A stretch of DNA of 64,000 nt from Pictodentalium vernedei (GCA_031216915.1 CM062294.1:387677217-387741216); one strand, 5' to 3'. Counted from the first letter of the stretch, positions 54,524-64,000 are shown. The notes: generated by a model from the letters alone, not told the origin. Numbers and translations: made by a program.

Positions 54524-56875
54524 TTATTCATTGATGGGTTCTAATTTAGTCCTTACAAGGATGTTACGCAAGCTTTTGTTTTTCTTATAGGCGATGACAG
54601 GTCGAAGATTCAAAGGTTCATTTAATTTAGCATTGGTAAAATTGAATTCATCTTTTAACATTTTTGCTATTTCGATATTCATTCTGTTGTACGTTAAAGT
54701 GAAAGGAATGATGGACCTCCTTTCGCATTCGCCCTCTGCTATGTTCATACCAAATGGCCAGAGGGTTTGAAGCGTATTGATCCAAAAAGCTTCACGTTTT
54801 TTTCTAAATTCATCCGTTTCTTCTAATGTGCCTTTAATTGGTGGTTGTTCAATAGGATGGATTTCGAAATCGTCCAAAGAATGGCCAGGAAGGTTAAAAT
54901 GTTGTGCTACTGGGGCATCAGCATTATGTTTTATATCCTGTTTGTGTCTAGTAGCACGTTCTCGGAAAGGATTTTGACTTTGACCAACATACTGTTTCCG
55001 ACATCGCTTACAAGTGATAAGGTAAATAATGTTTGGTGAATCACAATGGAGGGGGTTACGGATCTGATAATGATTTTTCGTTTGTTCGGAGGAAAATTCC
55101 TCTTTCTGATCAGGCATAAATGTATGCAGTCTACAACGAGGTTTTTTGCAATTAAATACCGCGCCACTACCATTCTGCAACGGTCTGTTGTGTTCAATCT
55201 TCAGTGGTTCGAAATCGGTAGTTTCAGCTGGACTTTCGAGCTTTTTCAGGGTTTGGGATTTCAGGCTACGCAAAAGGCGCAGCGAGTACCCTCTCGATCT
55301 GAGGGCGCCAAATAGAGTAGAACAAGCCTCATTGAAATTTACCTTATCACTTGAATTGCGGTGGAAACGAATGAGTTGTGATTTGATGATACCTTTAAAT
55401 GTATGTTGAGGATGAAATGATTTTGTGTGCAACAATTGATGTGAATCAGTTGGTTTAAAATACACTTTATAATCTAAATGACCGGACGCCTGAAATTGCT
55501 TGCCTTTATACACGGTCACATCGAGAAAATCAACAGAATTTTCACTGATAGTAGCTTTCAATTTAATATTTGGATCGCAATTGTTCAAAATTTCTAAAAA
55601 TTCATCAAAATCTTTTTTTGAATGTTCCCAAATAATAAAAATGTCATCTAAATATCTGAGATATACGAGAGGATGCTTTGCACATTTGCTTAAGGCATTT
55701 TCCTCCCATTCCGCTACATAAATGCTTGCAAAATTAGGACTGAATCTTTTACCCATAGGACAACCCATTATTTGTAGAAAATATTCTCCATTGAATTGAA
55801 AGTCATTACCTTTTAAGCTCAGCTCTAAAAGATCCAAAATTTGTTCATCCGGGCGTTTCACATCCGGATATTTTTCAAATGCATTTTTAACTGATTTAAC
55901 ACCTTTATCAATATCAATGTTCGTATACATACTGTCGATATCCAAAGTAGCCAGAATTGCATTTTTCGATATTTTCAATTTCGAAATTTTTGACAGGAAA
56001 TCCTGTGTATTTTTTAGATAGCTCGGATGTCTATTTGCTATAGGTTTCAGATGATAATCAATTAATTCCGAGATCGCATAAGATTCCGAATTACAATCTG
56101 ATACAATTGGCCTCCCGGGTGGAGTTAAGTCATCCGTCCATGAAGAACGGTCCTTGTGGATCTTTGGTAGGATATAAAATTGTCTTGTTTGAGCACTGAG
56201 CTTAGCTGTTAAATATTTCAATTGTTTTTTGGTAATGTGACCTTCGTCGAGGAGAAATTTTAAGATCTTATTGAATTTTTCGATATTACAAGGCCAAATA
56301 AGTGAATCTATTTTCTTATAATGTTTAGTATTGCTGAGTTGTCTCATGGCTTCCTTTATATAATTATCCCGAGATAGAACAACTACCGACCCACCTTTGT
56401 CGGCTGGTTTAATTACTAATTTCTTATTTTTCCGAAGTTTCGTGAGGGCTCTCCATTCACCAGCTGTTAAATTGTCTTTATCGGAGAGTATGTTCATGCT
56501 GAACACCTTTTTGATGATTCGTTTGCTAGCTTCAATAATTTCGGGATCTACTTCACTGTCTAGAGGTGACCAACCAGATGATTCTGTAAAAGGAAGTTTC
56601 CGACCGCTGGAGTTTCTAAAGCGGTCTGCTAATTTCATTTGCCTAAGAAAATTACAGTTGTATGATGGTAAATATGTTTGGTTATCAGTTTTAGGCTTTG
56701 GTGCTGGTACAAAAGTTAAACCGCGATCTAAAAGAGATTTCTCTTGGGCTGTTAGGTCATTGGTGCCAGACAGGTTAACCACATTAGTTCCTAATCCCAC
56801 ATCTGTTAGGCGGCTGTTACCTTTGCCTTTACTTAGTTTAAATTTAGGTGGTTCAACCAGTGATCGTACATAATA
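54524..56875 (-). CDS. Penelope-like element RT + GIY-YIG endonuclease
   Basis: A single open frame of about 783 codons, back to the junction near 56876 and without an early ATG, so the 5' end is probably truncated. It encodes the canonical PLE protein; residues below are numbered from Val/GTG at 56800. The N-terminal PLE domain contains VVNLSG and LLDRGLTFVP. RT motifs include KPADKGGSVVV (131-141), FYILPKIHK (208-216), GRPIVSD, TLDIDSMYTNI (Asp287) and YLDDIF (383-388, Asp385/386). A linker carries Cys pairs (C551, C556, C597, C600). The GIY-YIG nuclease reads NIIYLITC (590-597), QYVGQS (603-608), Arg613/615, HKQDIKH, Glu670 and GMN (684-686). It cuts the target and primes reverse transcription. 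All key residues are present. It joins array IV on its 5' side. Confidence 0.93.
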   Translation of the reverse strand, partial: YYVRSLVEPPKFKLSKGKGNSRLTDVGLGTNVVNLSGTNDLTAQEKSLLDRGLTFVPAPKPKTDNQTYLPSYNCNFLRQMKLADRFRNSSGRKLPFTESSGWSPLDSEVDPEIIEASKRIIKKVFSMNILSDKDNLTAGEWRALTKLRKNKKLVIKPADKGGSVVVLSRDNYIKEAMRQLSNTKHYKKIDSLIWPCNIEKFNKILKFLLDEGHITKKQLKYLTAKLSAQTRQFYILPKIHKDRSSWTDDLTPPGRPIVSDCNSESYAISELIDYHLKPIANRHPSYLKNTQDFLSKISKLKISKNAILATLDIDSMYTNIDIDKGVKSVKNAFEKYPDVKRPDEQILDLLELSLKGNDFQFNGEYFLQIMGCPMGKRFSPNFASIYVAEWEENALSKCAKHPLVYLRYLDDIFIIWEHSKKDFDEFLEILNNCDPNIKLKATISENSVDFLDVTVYKGKQFQASGHLDYKVYFKPTDSHQLLHTKSFHPQHTFKGIIKSQLIRFHRNSSDKVNFNEACSTLFGALRSRGYSLRLLRSLKSQTLKKLESPAETTDFEPLKIEHNRPLQNGSGAVFNCKKPRCRLHTFMPDQKEEFSSEQTKNHYQIRNPLHCDSPNIIYLITCKRCRKQYVGQSQNPFRERATRHKQDIKHNADAPVAQHFNLPGHSLDDFEIHPIEQPPIKGTLEETDEFRKKREAFWINTLQTLWPFGMNIAEGECERRSIIPFTLTYNRMNIEIAKMLKDEFNFTNAKLNEPLNLRPVIAYKKNKSLRNILVRTKLEPINE

Positions 56876-56876
56876 T

Positions 56877-57985
56877 GAAATTATTCATAACTCTAGTGTC
56901 CATGTCAAATGATTATTATCATAGGTCTTCCTTACTGTTTCCAATTCTATCAGCTGTAGATAAGCTCTGCCAAACTTCCAAAGGTTGTTATTTTATGTAA
57001 AAACACTGAGGAATGGATTTGAGCAACCTTGAACCTAACCTTCACCTTCCCCTCCCTCTGCCACCCCTCCCCCTCACAGAGAATCCAAATATTAAGCTTG
57101 GGACTCAAACTGAACAAACTTGAATCTGACCCCATTAGAGATATTATATTCTGACTGGTGGATGTGAAGACAATTTTTAAAGAAATCTCCTCATATTGCA
57201 CTAAGTTACAATTTGGGCTCCCACAGAGAGCCCAAGTATTAACCAAGGTACCTGATGTGAACAAACTTCAATCTGACCCAACTAAAGATGTTGTATACCA
57301 AATATGAAAGCATTCTGATCAGTCGATCTGAAGAAGAAGATTTTTGTCATGAATTTTCCTCATATTGCACCAATTTTTAAAATTTGTGCTCCCATAGAGA
57401 GCCCAAATATCAACCCAGGGACCCGATTTGAACAAACTTGAATCCTCCTAGTGATGTTGCATAACATATCAAAAGATTCTATTTGATGATTCTGGAAAAA
57501 AATATTTTTAAATCAATTCCCTCATATTGCACCAAGTTAAAATTCAGGCTCCAACAGGGGGGCCCAAATATTAACCCAGGCACTCGATTTGAACAAAATT
57601 GAATCTGACCCTCCTGGAGATGTTGCACACCAAATATGAAAGCATTCTGACTGGAGAATCTGAAGCGGAAGATTTTTTAATGAAATTTCCTCATATTACA
57701 CTAAGTTAAAATTCGGGCTCCCACAGAGAGCCCAAATATCAACCCAGGGACACATTTTGAACAAACTTGAATCTCAAACCCCTAGAGATGTTGTATACCA
57801 AATACCAAAAGGTTCAAATGATGGTTCTTGAGAAAAGGATTTTTAAAGAAACTGTCTCATATTGCAACAGAGAGCCCAAATATTAACCAGGGACCCGATT
57901 TGCACAAACTTGAATCCGACCCACCTAGAGATGTTGTAAATCAAATCTAAAAGCATTCTGACTGCTGGATCAGAAGATTTTTGAA
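56877..57985. repeat. Tandem-repeat element IV (about 165-bp units)
   Basis: Same family as arrays II and III. AAATATGAAAGCATTCTGA occurs near 57300 and 57635, with diverged relatives between, and GCCCAAATATTAACC repeats. Its first bases (ATGAAATTATTCATAACTCT) match 31017 in array III. The Penelope element abuts here. Confidence 0.7.
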
Positions 57986-58086
57986 AACAATTTATAGGTG
58001 CTATCAGAGTAATGCCCCCTGTGGTGCCCCCTGTGGGTGTGGCAACTTTATTTCAACAAAGTTGCACATTTCATATCTCTGCATTA

Positions 58087-58239
58087 TGTATTTATTTATT
58101 GGTGTTTAAAGTCACATACTTATGCACATGGCCAATCATGACCGTGACAGTTTTACGGGTGGAGGAAGCCGGAGTACCTGGAGAGAACCACCGAGCAGTA
58201 TGCCTTAGTACATGGCATCATTGTGCACCCACCCCCCCC

Positions 58240-58274
<35 letters not shown>

Positions 58275-58405
58275 ATGTGGACAATGGGGGTTAAGTGCCT
58301 TGCCCAAGGACACAGCACAGGGGTATGAATCGATCGCTCAGATGGTCACCCATCTGATGACTAACCGGGATCGACATTGCTTAACTTCGGTGATCTGACA
58401 AGAAC
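58087..58405 (-). mobile_element. 5S-rRNA-headed SINE with tRNA-SINE body
   Basis: On the minus strand from 58405 the head reads TCAGATCACCGAAGTTAAGC, then CCCGGTTAGTCATCAGATGG and GTGACC. This is the internal part of 5S rRNA that carries the A and C boxes of the type 1 Pol III promoter. After about 75 bp it continues into the same body as the tRNA-headed SINEs (CCTTGGGCAAGGCACTTAAC, TACTAAGGCATACTGC, ACTCCGGCTTCCTCCACCCG) and the AATAAATAAATA tail. A perfect 15-bp target duplication, CATATCTCTGCATTA, lies at 58072-58086 and 58406-58420. The body has an internal deletion and a 33-C expansion (58242-58274). Confidence 0.9.
58242..58274. repeat. Poly-C tract, 33 C
   Basis: Uninterrupted C run inside the SINE body, expanded from the CCCCC block seen in sister copies. 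Confidence 0.9.
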
Positions 58406-58420
58406 CATATCTCTGCATTA

Positions 58421-58925
58421 CTATTATCAGCAAATAAAATATGAAGTTTGCTGAGTCACTTTTCAATTTTCAGAATGCAAAATTTGTTTAGTTTGAAGTC
58501 TTAGAATGTTACAGTTTATAATTCACTAAACTCATGGAATATTGTTAACATTTCTGTGCACGCACCGTGTTATTTGGCCCTTTTTCTGACAAACAGTCTT
58601 AAACAACTCATAAGGAAGAGCGGAAGTATAAAATTGCGGGCATGATGGCATGCAAGAGTGACAGTGCACCTCAAAATCGAAAGACTGCATTGATGGATGG
58701 AATGATAGATGGATGGATGGATGGAAAGAGGGAAGGAGGGCAATAACCCAGTCCTATATCCCACTCCCACTAAGTGACAGGGTATAATAAACTGATTCTT
58801 CTCTTGTTGGTCACAGTGTCAGTGAAAAATTTGAAGAAAAATATATTAAAATAACAAATTTTTATATCATGTCCATTGCATAAAGGGTTAAATGGTTTGC
58901 ATAATGAAATCTGATAAATACTTAC
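58421..58925. other. Intronic sequence with GGAT microsatellite
   Basis: ATGGATGG-type repeats lie at 58692-58732. A MITE-like palindrome remnant lies near 58860-58890. No gene. Confidence 0.5.
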
Positions 58926-59057
58926 CACAGTTTTCTTCATCTGAGCCATCATCACAATCCCTTCTCCCATCACAGATATTGATATCAAATAGACAGTCAT
59001 CCATACTTGATGCATTCCTACACTGAAACTGTCCATGATGGGGGCAGTAGTATTTAG
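58926..59057 (-). CDS. LDL-receptor class A exon with extended loop
   Basis: This 132-bp exon (44 codons) has an LDLa layout: [11 protein letters not shown], then [22 protein letters not shown] and DGSDEENC. Six cysteines and the DGSDE end are intact. The segment between Cys2 and Cys4 is about five residues longer than in the exons at 18928 and 52109, and lacks the usual C-I-P motif. The acceptor is ATTACAG before 59057 and the donor is G|GTAAGT after 58926, phase 1-1. Same strand and phase as the other modules. An unusual member, but the calcium-binding end should fold. Confidence 0.9.
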
Positions 59058-59288
59058 CTGTAATATTAAACAGATTCCCTTTGAATATGCAGAAAGAGGA
59101 GGTTCTTTTAAATAAATAATTGTGTGTAGATAACCAGAACTCACAAGAATATTCATGCAGTAGAAAACTATTGATTGAATGGCCACTGTGGCAGGTATAT
59201 TAAATTCAGATTTTTATAAATTCCATATTATTTATTTATTTACAACACCAAATTCATTGCCAGGTTCTTATATTGTATTGCAATTTAA

Positions 59289-59512
59289 ACCCTTTACCTA
59301 ACATGAAAAGCAGATAACACTTGCAAACAAATTTCTAGAATGACTCATTTTTTGAGCCAAAAACGCATTGGAATGATCTGAACTAGCTCATTCCAATGAG
59401 GGGTCATAAGCTATGTTTTTGAGACAAACAAAATATGAAAAAATAATGAAAATTGAATAGTGATGTTTGTGAATAATGCTGGCCAGTTTTGGCCATTATG
59501 TTGGGTAAAGGG
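59289..59512. mobile_element. piggyBac-like MITE
   Basis: TTAA is at 59285-59288 and 59513-59516. Tips ACCCTTTACCTAACA and TTGGGTAAAGGG are inverted. A central imperfect palindrome (CATTGGAATGATC...CTCATTCCAATG) aligns with the perfect one at 30576-30690. Confidence 0.75.
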
Positions 59513-59529
59513 TTAATGGCAAAAAAACA

Positions 59530-59935
59530 CATCAGTATCTTGAGTGAACCACTGATCAGTGGCAAGAAACTGTCAAACTGTTCAACTCATTAACTAGCAC
59601 AAATCTGTAAAATAAGAATGAAATTTTTTAACATTGAAAATTATAAGTTTTATGATGCAATCCTTGTTTCTAGTTAGGTGGCGCCAGGTTGAATGACAGA
59701 TGGCACTTGAATAGAAACAACTGCTCAGATTATATAACTTTTCTTGTTCATTAAACTCCAAAACATGTCTCAGAGCGCTTAGCCATACATTATCGATGGT
59801 CAGTGGACTCAGCTACTGGTTTTTAGGTCTAAACCAATCATGTCAATGCTGTATCCCAATTTACATTGACTGGAGGCATATAATTGCTTGTTTATTAGTG
59901 TTCAAAATCTATCTGTGACTGAATCACGACCACAA
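59530..59935 (-). mobile_element. Two SINE fragments
   Basis: 59530-59605 (GTGAACCACTGATCAGTGGC, AACTCATTAACTAGCACAA) matches the tail-proximal body. 59882-59935 (TTATTAGTGTTCAAAATCTA, AATCACGACCACAAC) matches the tail junction. Both are diverged and in the minus orientation. The intervening sequence is unassigned. Confidence 0.45.
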
Positions 59936-59984
59936 CATAATTAAAAAGACAATTGGTTATAACTGTGTTTCCCTTTTTAGAAAG

Positions 59985-60830
59985 CTTCCAGCTGGGTATT
60001 GGCTACTAACTAGGTCCTTTTAAACCAGTACAGAAATACTGCGGTAAACTAGAACTATCATTGAAGGTGATTAATACCCCCACTTTCAGCTTACTAGATA
60101 TAATTTCAGGGAAGATAACCTGGTTAAAATTGTTGCAGATTCAAAATTTTAAAATATGCGCATGTTCACTTGCTAGTCATAATGTTAGACATTTGATCAA
60201 AATTGGTCAAAAAATGTAGGAGTAGTGGTATTCACAAAAATTTCACATACAAAACTATAAGTTGACAGGGAGATAACCTGGTGAAAATCATTGCAGACGG
60301 AAAATTTGAAAATGTGTACATGTTTACTCATTAGTCGCCATGTTTAAGAAGTTTTATTGAAATTGGTTCAATAAGGTAGGAGGAGATGCGCACACGAGAA
60401 TCTCATTTGAAAATCCATAACAAATCTAAGTTGAGGGGAGATTACCCAGTTAAAATTGTCACAGATGGAAAATCTGTGCATGTTCACTTGCTAGTCATAT
60501 TTGAGATCTTTGATCAAAATCAGTTAAAAAGTGTAGGAGTAATTGCATGCACAAAAATCTCATTTACAAATCTTTATTAAATCTTCACTCATTAGTCGCC
60601 ATGTTTAAGAAGTTTCATCAAAATCTGTTCAATAATGTAGTAGGAGTTGGGTACACAAGAATCTCATTTGAAAAATTCATAATAAATCCAAGTTCAGACT
60701 CAAAAAGAATGTTTGGATGGATGGATGGGCAGATGGACAGGGGGATGGATAGATGAACCTATGGATGTACAGGCGTACAGGGCATCAACAATATATCCCC
60801 CATTTCAGAGAATTGGGGGTATAACAAGCA
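59985..60830. repeat. Tandem-repeat element VI (about 160-bp units)
   Basis: GGGAGATAACCTGG and variants recur at about 60110, 60269 and 60436, each unit with TGTTCACTTGCTAGTC and GTAGGAG. The right end has GGATGGATGGGCAGATGGAC (60716) followed by the hairpin ATATCCCCCATT...AATTGGGGGTAT near 60790-60824. Confidence 0.7.
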
Positions 60831-61485
60831 CGGACAACTGGATGAACTTGTTCCAATCAGGAGTCATAAGCTAGGTTTTGGTAGCAAATATGGACAAAAC
60901 AATAAAATCTGAATGGTGATTTTTGTGAAAGGCTCTGGCAGGAAACAGGTGTTACAGTTTGTAAAGGGTTACTGCAGTAAACAAGCACTATTCCTTTCCC
61001 TGTGTTCCTATGAGAATGAAGGCAAGTATATTAATTAATCCTCAGTGAAGTTAAATGTCTAGCTTAAATTAACCCTTTAAACCCGAAAGGTCACTTTTCC
61101 AGGCAAGGATTGTGATAAGACCTAAATTCATAAAGCAGATAGTAGGCCCCTGCAAATTTTGTACATTTGTTTATCATTCAATTTGACCTTCGATATTCGA
61201 TTCATTTATCCTTTGAAATCCGTAGACTCCCCCTCACATTAAGAGACCAAAGACTCCAAAAGCGATATATTTAGTTTGATCTTCTGGGTAGTATACTAAA
61301 TATATGGTGCTGTTCTACTACTTCAATTGTACAAATACTGAAGTAACCCCCATGTAACCTGAACAACCAGATGTACTTCATATTATCTTTAAAATGAAAT
61401 TACTTTTTATGAATTTGCCATTGCAGTTTATAGGAGAGAGCCTGTAGGCCTGCAAGACAAACACTTGTGAACAAATTTTTAGAAA
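60831..61485. other. Intronic sequence with a MITE remnant
   Basis: GATGAACTTGTTCCAATCAG and GTTTGTAAAGGGTTACTG (60840-60972) look like the right half of the piggyBac-like MITE. The rest is unassigned. Confidence 0.5.
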
Positions 61486-62740
61486 AAAACAAGAGATTGC
61501 ACCAGAGGTGCTGGCATTTCCTCACAGGTGTCAAGTTGAGTGTGGGGGCTGTGTCTGGATGGACAAAATAAATGAAAGTGTCAATGACACTGTAGCTTAA
61601 TTTGACTGTGTGTTATGTTTGATGAAAAGGATAATGTTCATTGTTTATGAAAGGATTATGAATATGACAAGAATTGACAAAATTGAGAATATGTTAATTT
61701 CTGTTTTCTGTATGCTATGTTTTCAATAAAAATAATTTGAGGTGTAGAGGGTACTAAAGAATTGAAGGGTGGTTTAATGTGGCCCTCATAGTTAATGTAT
61801 GTCAACCAAAGTTACCAAGTTACAGCAAAATTATTCCAAAATGAGTCATCCTATCAAGTTACAATAACATCCCTTCATAAATACGACCTGTAGACTGTGC
61901 TAAAGGTTTTCAGGCTTCAGGCCTGTGTAGACATCATGGTTGACCCATCGCAACCAAAATGGGCCATTCTCATCTGGACATTATCTGGAGTCATCCTACC
62001 AAGTGAAATCCCTTCATAAATATGATCTGTAGTCTGTGCTAAATGTTTTTGGGCTTCAGGCCCCTGCAGCTATTACAGTAGACTGATCATGACCAAAAGG
62101 GAACATTCTCATCTAGACATTATATGGAGTCATCCTACCAAGTTACAATGAAATCCCTCCATAAATGCGACCTGTAGATTGTGCTAAATGTTTTCAGGTT
62201 TTGTGCTCAGGCAGCCCTCATGGTTGACAGATCACGACCAAATGGGGAAGTTCTGATCGAGCGATAATATGGAGCCATCCTACCAAGTAACAATAAAATC
62301 CTTCCATATTAAATACGACCTGAAGACTGTGCGAAAAGTTTTGGGGTTTCAGGCTTGGGGAGCTTCATGGTTGACAGATCATGACCAAAAAGGAATGTTC
62401 TCATCTAGACATCATACTGAGTCATCCTACCACGTTACAATGAAATTCCTTCATAAATACGACTTGTAAACTGTGCTAAAGGTTTTCAGGTTTTGGACTC
62501 GGGCAGGAATCATGGCTGACCGATTGTGACCAAAAGGGACATTCTCATCTATATATGACCTCAAACCTGCATTTGAAATTTTGTGATGATCAGACAAGAA
62601 CTACAGGGTGTAGCCTGTGCTAAAGGAAAATGTAAACAGACTGACAGAGTAACAGACTAACAGACTCACAGACTAACAAACTTCCGCACGCGTGATGGCA
62701 ATAGTTTATCTTGATTTTGTCAAGTTAAGCTAAAAATCAC
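61486..62740. repeat. Tandem-repeat element VII (about 144-bp units)
   Basis: CATCCTACCAAGTTACAATG and variants recur at about 61848, 61991, 62133, 62276 and 62424. The left end AACAAGAGATTGCACCAGAG resembles the left hairpin of array III. The right end has repeated ACAGACTAACAGACTCACAG (62636-62680) and CTTGATTTTGTCAAGTTAAGC, which can fold. This gives a complete hairpin-array-GACA-hairpin layout. Confidence 0.75.
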
Positions 62741-63030
62741 TGAAAATTTGACAAAGTAAGGGCTGTAACTCAGGTAAAAATAGTGTGAACAACTCTGTTC
62801 AACATGTGGTGGAAATGGGTCATCCAAAGGATACCACATACCAAATTTTGTTGAAATCTATCTACTCAGTGTAGAGATATAGATCTGGGTGGACATACAG
62901 ACAGACAGGCAGACGCATATAATCCAGCATACCTTCCAATCTCATCTAGAGTGGGGGTATCAAAATTAGTACTCTACCAGTTAATGCTGTAGTGTTGAAA
63001 TAAATCTGTTCATTTGCCATAGTATAGAGT
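62741..63030. other. Intronic sequence with GACA tract
   Basis: CATACAGACAGACAGGCAGACG at 62892-62913 followed by a GAGTGGGGGTAT end, as in arrays VI and VII, but with no array of its own. Probably a single-unit relative. Confidence 0.5.
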
Positions 63031-63043
63031 TAAGAAAACTTAC

Positions 63044-63147
63044 GACATTCGGGTGGTTCATCAGATTTATCTTCACAATCTGCATGTCCATCACAGCGCC
63101 ACCAAAATGGAATACATTTTGATGAAGATGCACAGAGAATATGTGAG
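63044..63147 (-). CDS. LDL-receptor class A exon, atypical (first Cys missing)
   Basis: This exon of about 104 bp encodes the C-terminal five-sixths of an LDLa module: [22 protein letters not shown] and KSDEPPEC, with the acidic calcium-binding end. The donor is C|GTAAG after 63044 (phase 1). The best acceptor, TTAATTTCAG before 63147, gives phase 2 entry and leaves only about two residues before Cys2, so Cys1 is absent. Either the module is split and Cys1 sits in the next exon upstream, or the 5' part has decayed or a different acceptor is used. Most 5' exon seen in the window. Confidence 0.78.
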
Positions 63148-63237
63148 CTGAAATTAACAAAAACAAACCTTTTTCAGCATCTTTCATTACAGCATACCAT
63201 AGTCCAAATCAAGTGTAACCTACATATATCTTTGTTA

Positions 63238-63669
63238 TTACAATGGAACCCACTTAGTTGGATATATCTTACTTGAATAGTCCTGTTAACTGAATATAAC
63301 TTCCACACACAAAACCATTTACCATGCCTTCATTACAAATTTGACCTGTGGATTACATTTGAGTTGTAGAGTAAACTCCTGTTAATTTAAAAAAAAAAAT
63401 GTGATATGTCAAGCAATTACCTGAACAATCCACCAAATTACCCAGTTTATAGATTTTTTAGGTCTCTGTACATGCAATACAGGCTTTTAATCTATTATAT
63501 CTTGTTTGACAGTACTCAATGAGCTCGGTCAAAAGAGATGTAATAGAATAAATGCTCATTTTATCTCTTGAATACTGGAAAGTGACCAAAGCCCTGTTAA
63601 TTGAATACTCCTGTAGATTGAATCGTTTTCAAAGGTGAAGTTGTTATTCAATTAACAGACTTCGACTGT
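63238..63669. repeat. Copy of the 'TTAATTGAAT' dispersed repeat
   Basis: ACAATGGAACCCACTTAGTT at the left is weakly inverted against ACAGTCGAAGTCTGTTAATT at the right. The central foldback ATCTTGTTTGACAGTACTCA / GAGCTCGGTCAAAAGAGAT lies at 63498-63540. Related to 19085-20190 and 30085-30375. Confidence 0.55.
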
Positions 63670-64000
63670 CCCGCAAATGTTTCTATTTTTTATTTGGATC
63701 CTTTCTCCTTGAACTTAATGGATGGGTTGCACAATCTTCTGACTGTTACACAGTCTTTAGATTCTGGGGTGTGTGATCACACTTACAAGCCTATTGCATG
63801 CCTCACTTAATCACAAGAAAAGACAAAAATCAGCCTGCCTCAACACTTGAAAGCATGCCTCAAAGTGGTAGTGAACTGGTCACATATCATAAATCCCAGG
63901 AATGTCACAAGTCAAAATGTCCAATGTGACCAACTGTACATGCTTACTCTATACATGTGTTTTTTCACTTCAACTTGTTTACAATTTGATGTAACCAATA
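63670..64000. other. Unassigned sequence to window end
   Basis: No gene, exon or recognised repeat. Confidence 0.5.

Noticed and set aside
58335-58405. Possible 5S rRNA gene
   Set aside because: Only the internal part of 5S is present, joined to a SINE body with a poly-A-like tail and 15-bp target duplication, so it is a SINE head.

Overview
This is a eukaryotic, intron-rich, AT-rich stretch dominated by transposable elements. It is most likely from a marine lophotrochozoan, and a mollusc fits best. That placement is an inference from the repeat content (DIRS elements, a Penelope-like element, tRNA/5S-headed SINEs, and tandem-repeat elements with GACA tracts and terminal hairpins). I recognise no organism-specific gene. 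There is no sign of operons, Shine-Dalgarno sites or other prokaryotic features.

The only convincing host gene lies on the minus strand and spans at least 44 kb. Five exons encode six LDL-receptor class A (LDLa) modules. In transcription order they are 63147-63044, 59057-58926, 52225-52109, 43754-43506 and 19044-18928. Each has GT-AG borders. Four exons are phase 1-1, the usual LDLa exon class. Both ends of the gene lie outside the window or were not recognised.

Everything else is intronic or flanking mobile DNA. Five DIRS-type tyrosine-recombinase retrotransposons are present, all coding on the minus strand. Copy D (1-1619) is cut by the window edge. Copy A (3023-9941) and copy C (45070-51991) are non-autonomous and share an RT deletion and an internal gag duplication. 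Copy B (36316-43429) looks autonomous, with open gag, RT/RNase H and recombinase frames. Copy E (9942-18859) is an old relic split by a tandem-repeat element and a hAT element. Also present are a Penelope-like element with an intact RT and GIY-YIG nuclease (54524-56875), a 5'-truncated LINE (about 32510-34762), and a pogo/Tigger relic (26695-30054) holding a foldback structure and an orphan 241-codon ORF. There are two hAT-like elements with 8-bp target duplications, a further hAT-like transposase relic, piggyBac-like MITEs with TTAA borders, and a SINE family whose head is tRNA-derived in most copies but 5S-rRNA-derived in one. Eight arrays of about 145-320-bp tandem repeats complete the picture.

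Nesting gives relative ages. hAT-1 and tandem array I sit inside DIRS relic E, hAT-2 sits inside a SINE, and DIRS B sits inside a piggyBac-like MITE. The most interesting signals are the partnership of an apparently intact DIRS with a derived RT-less lineage, a conserved TGCGCATGCGCA palindrome in the DIRS terminal repeats, three DIRS ends lying 69-118 bp from LDLa splice donors, and the head-swapped SINE.
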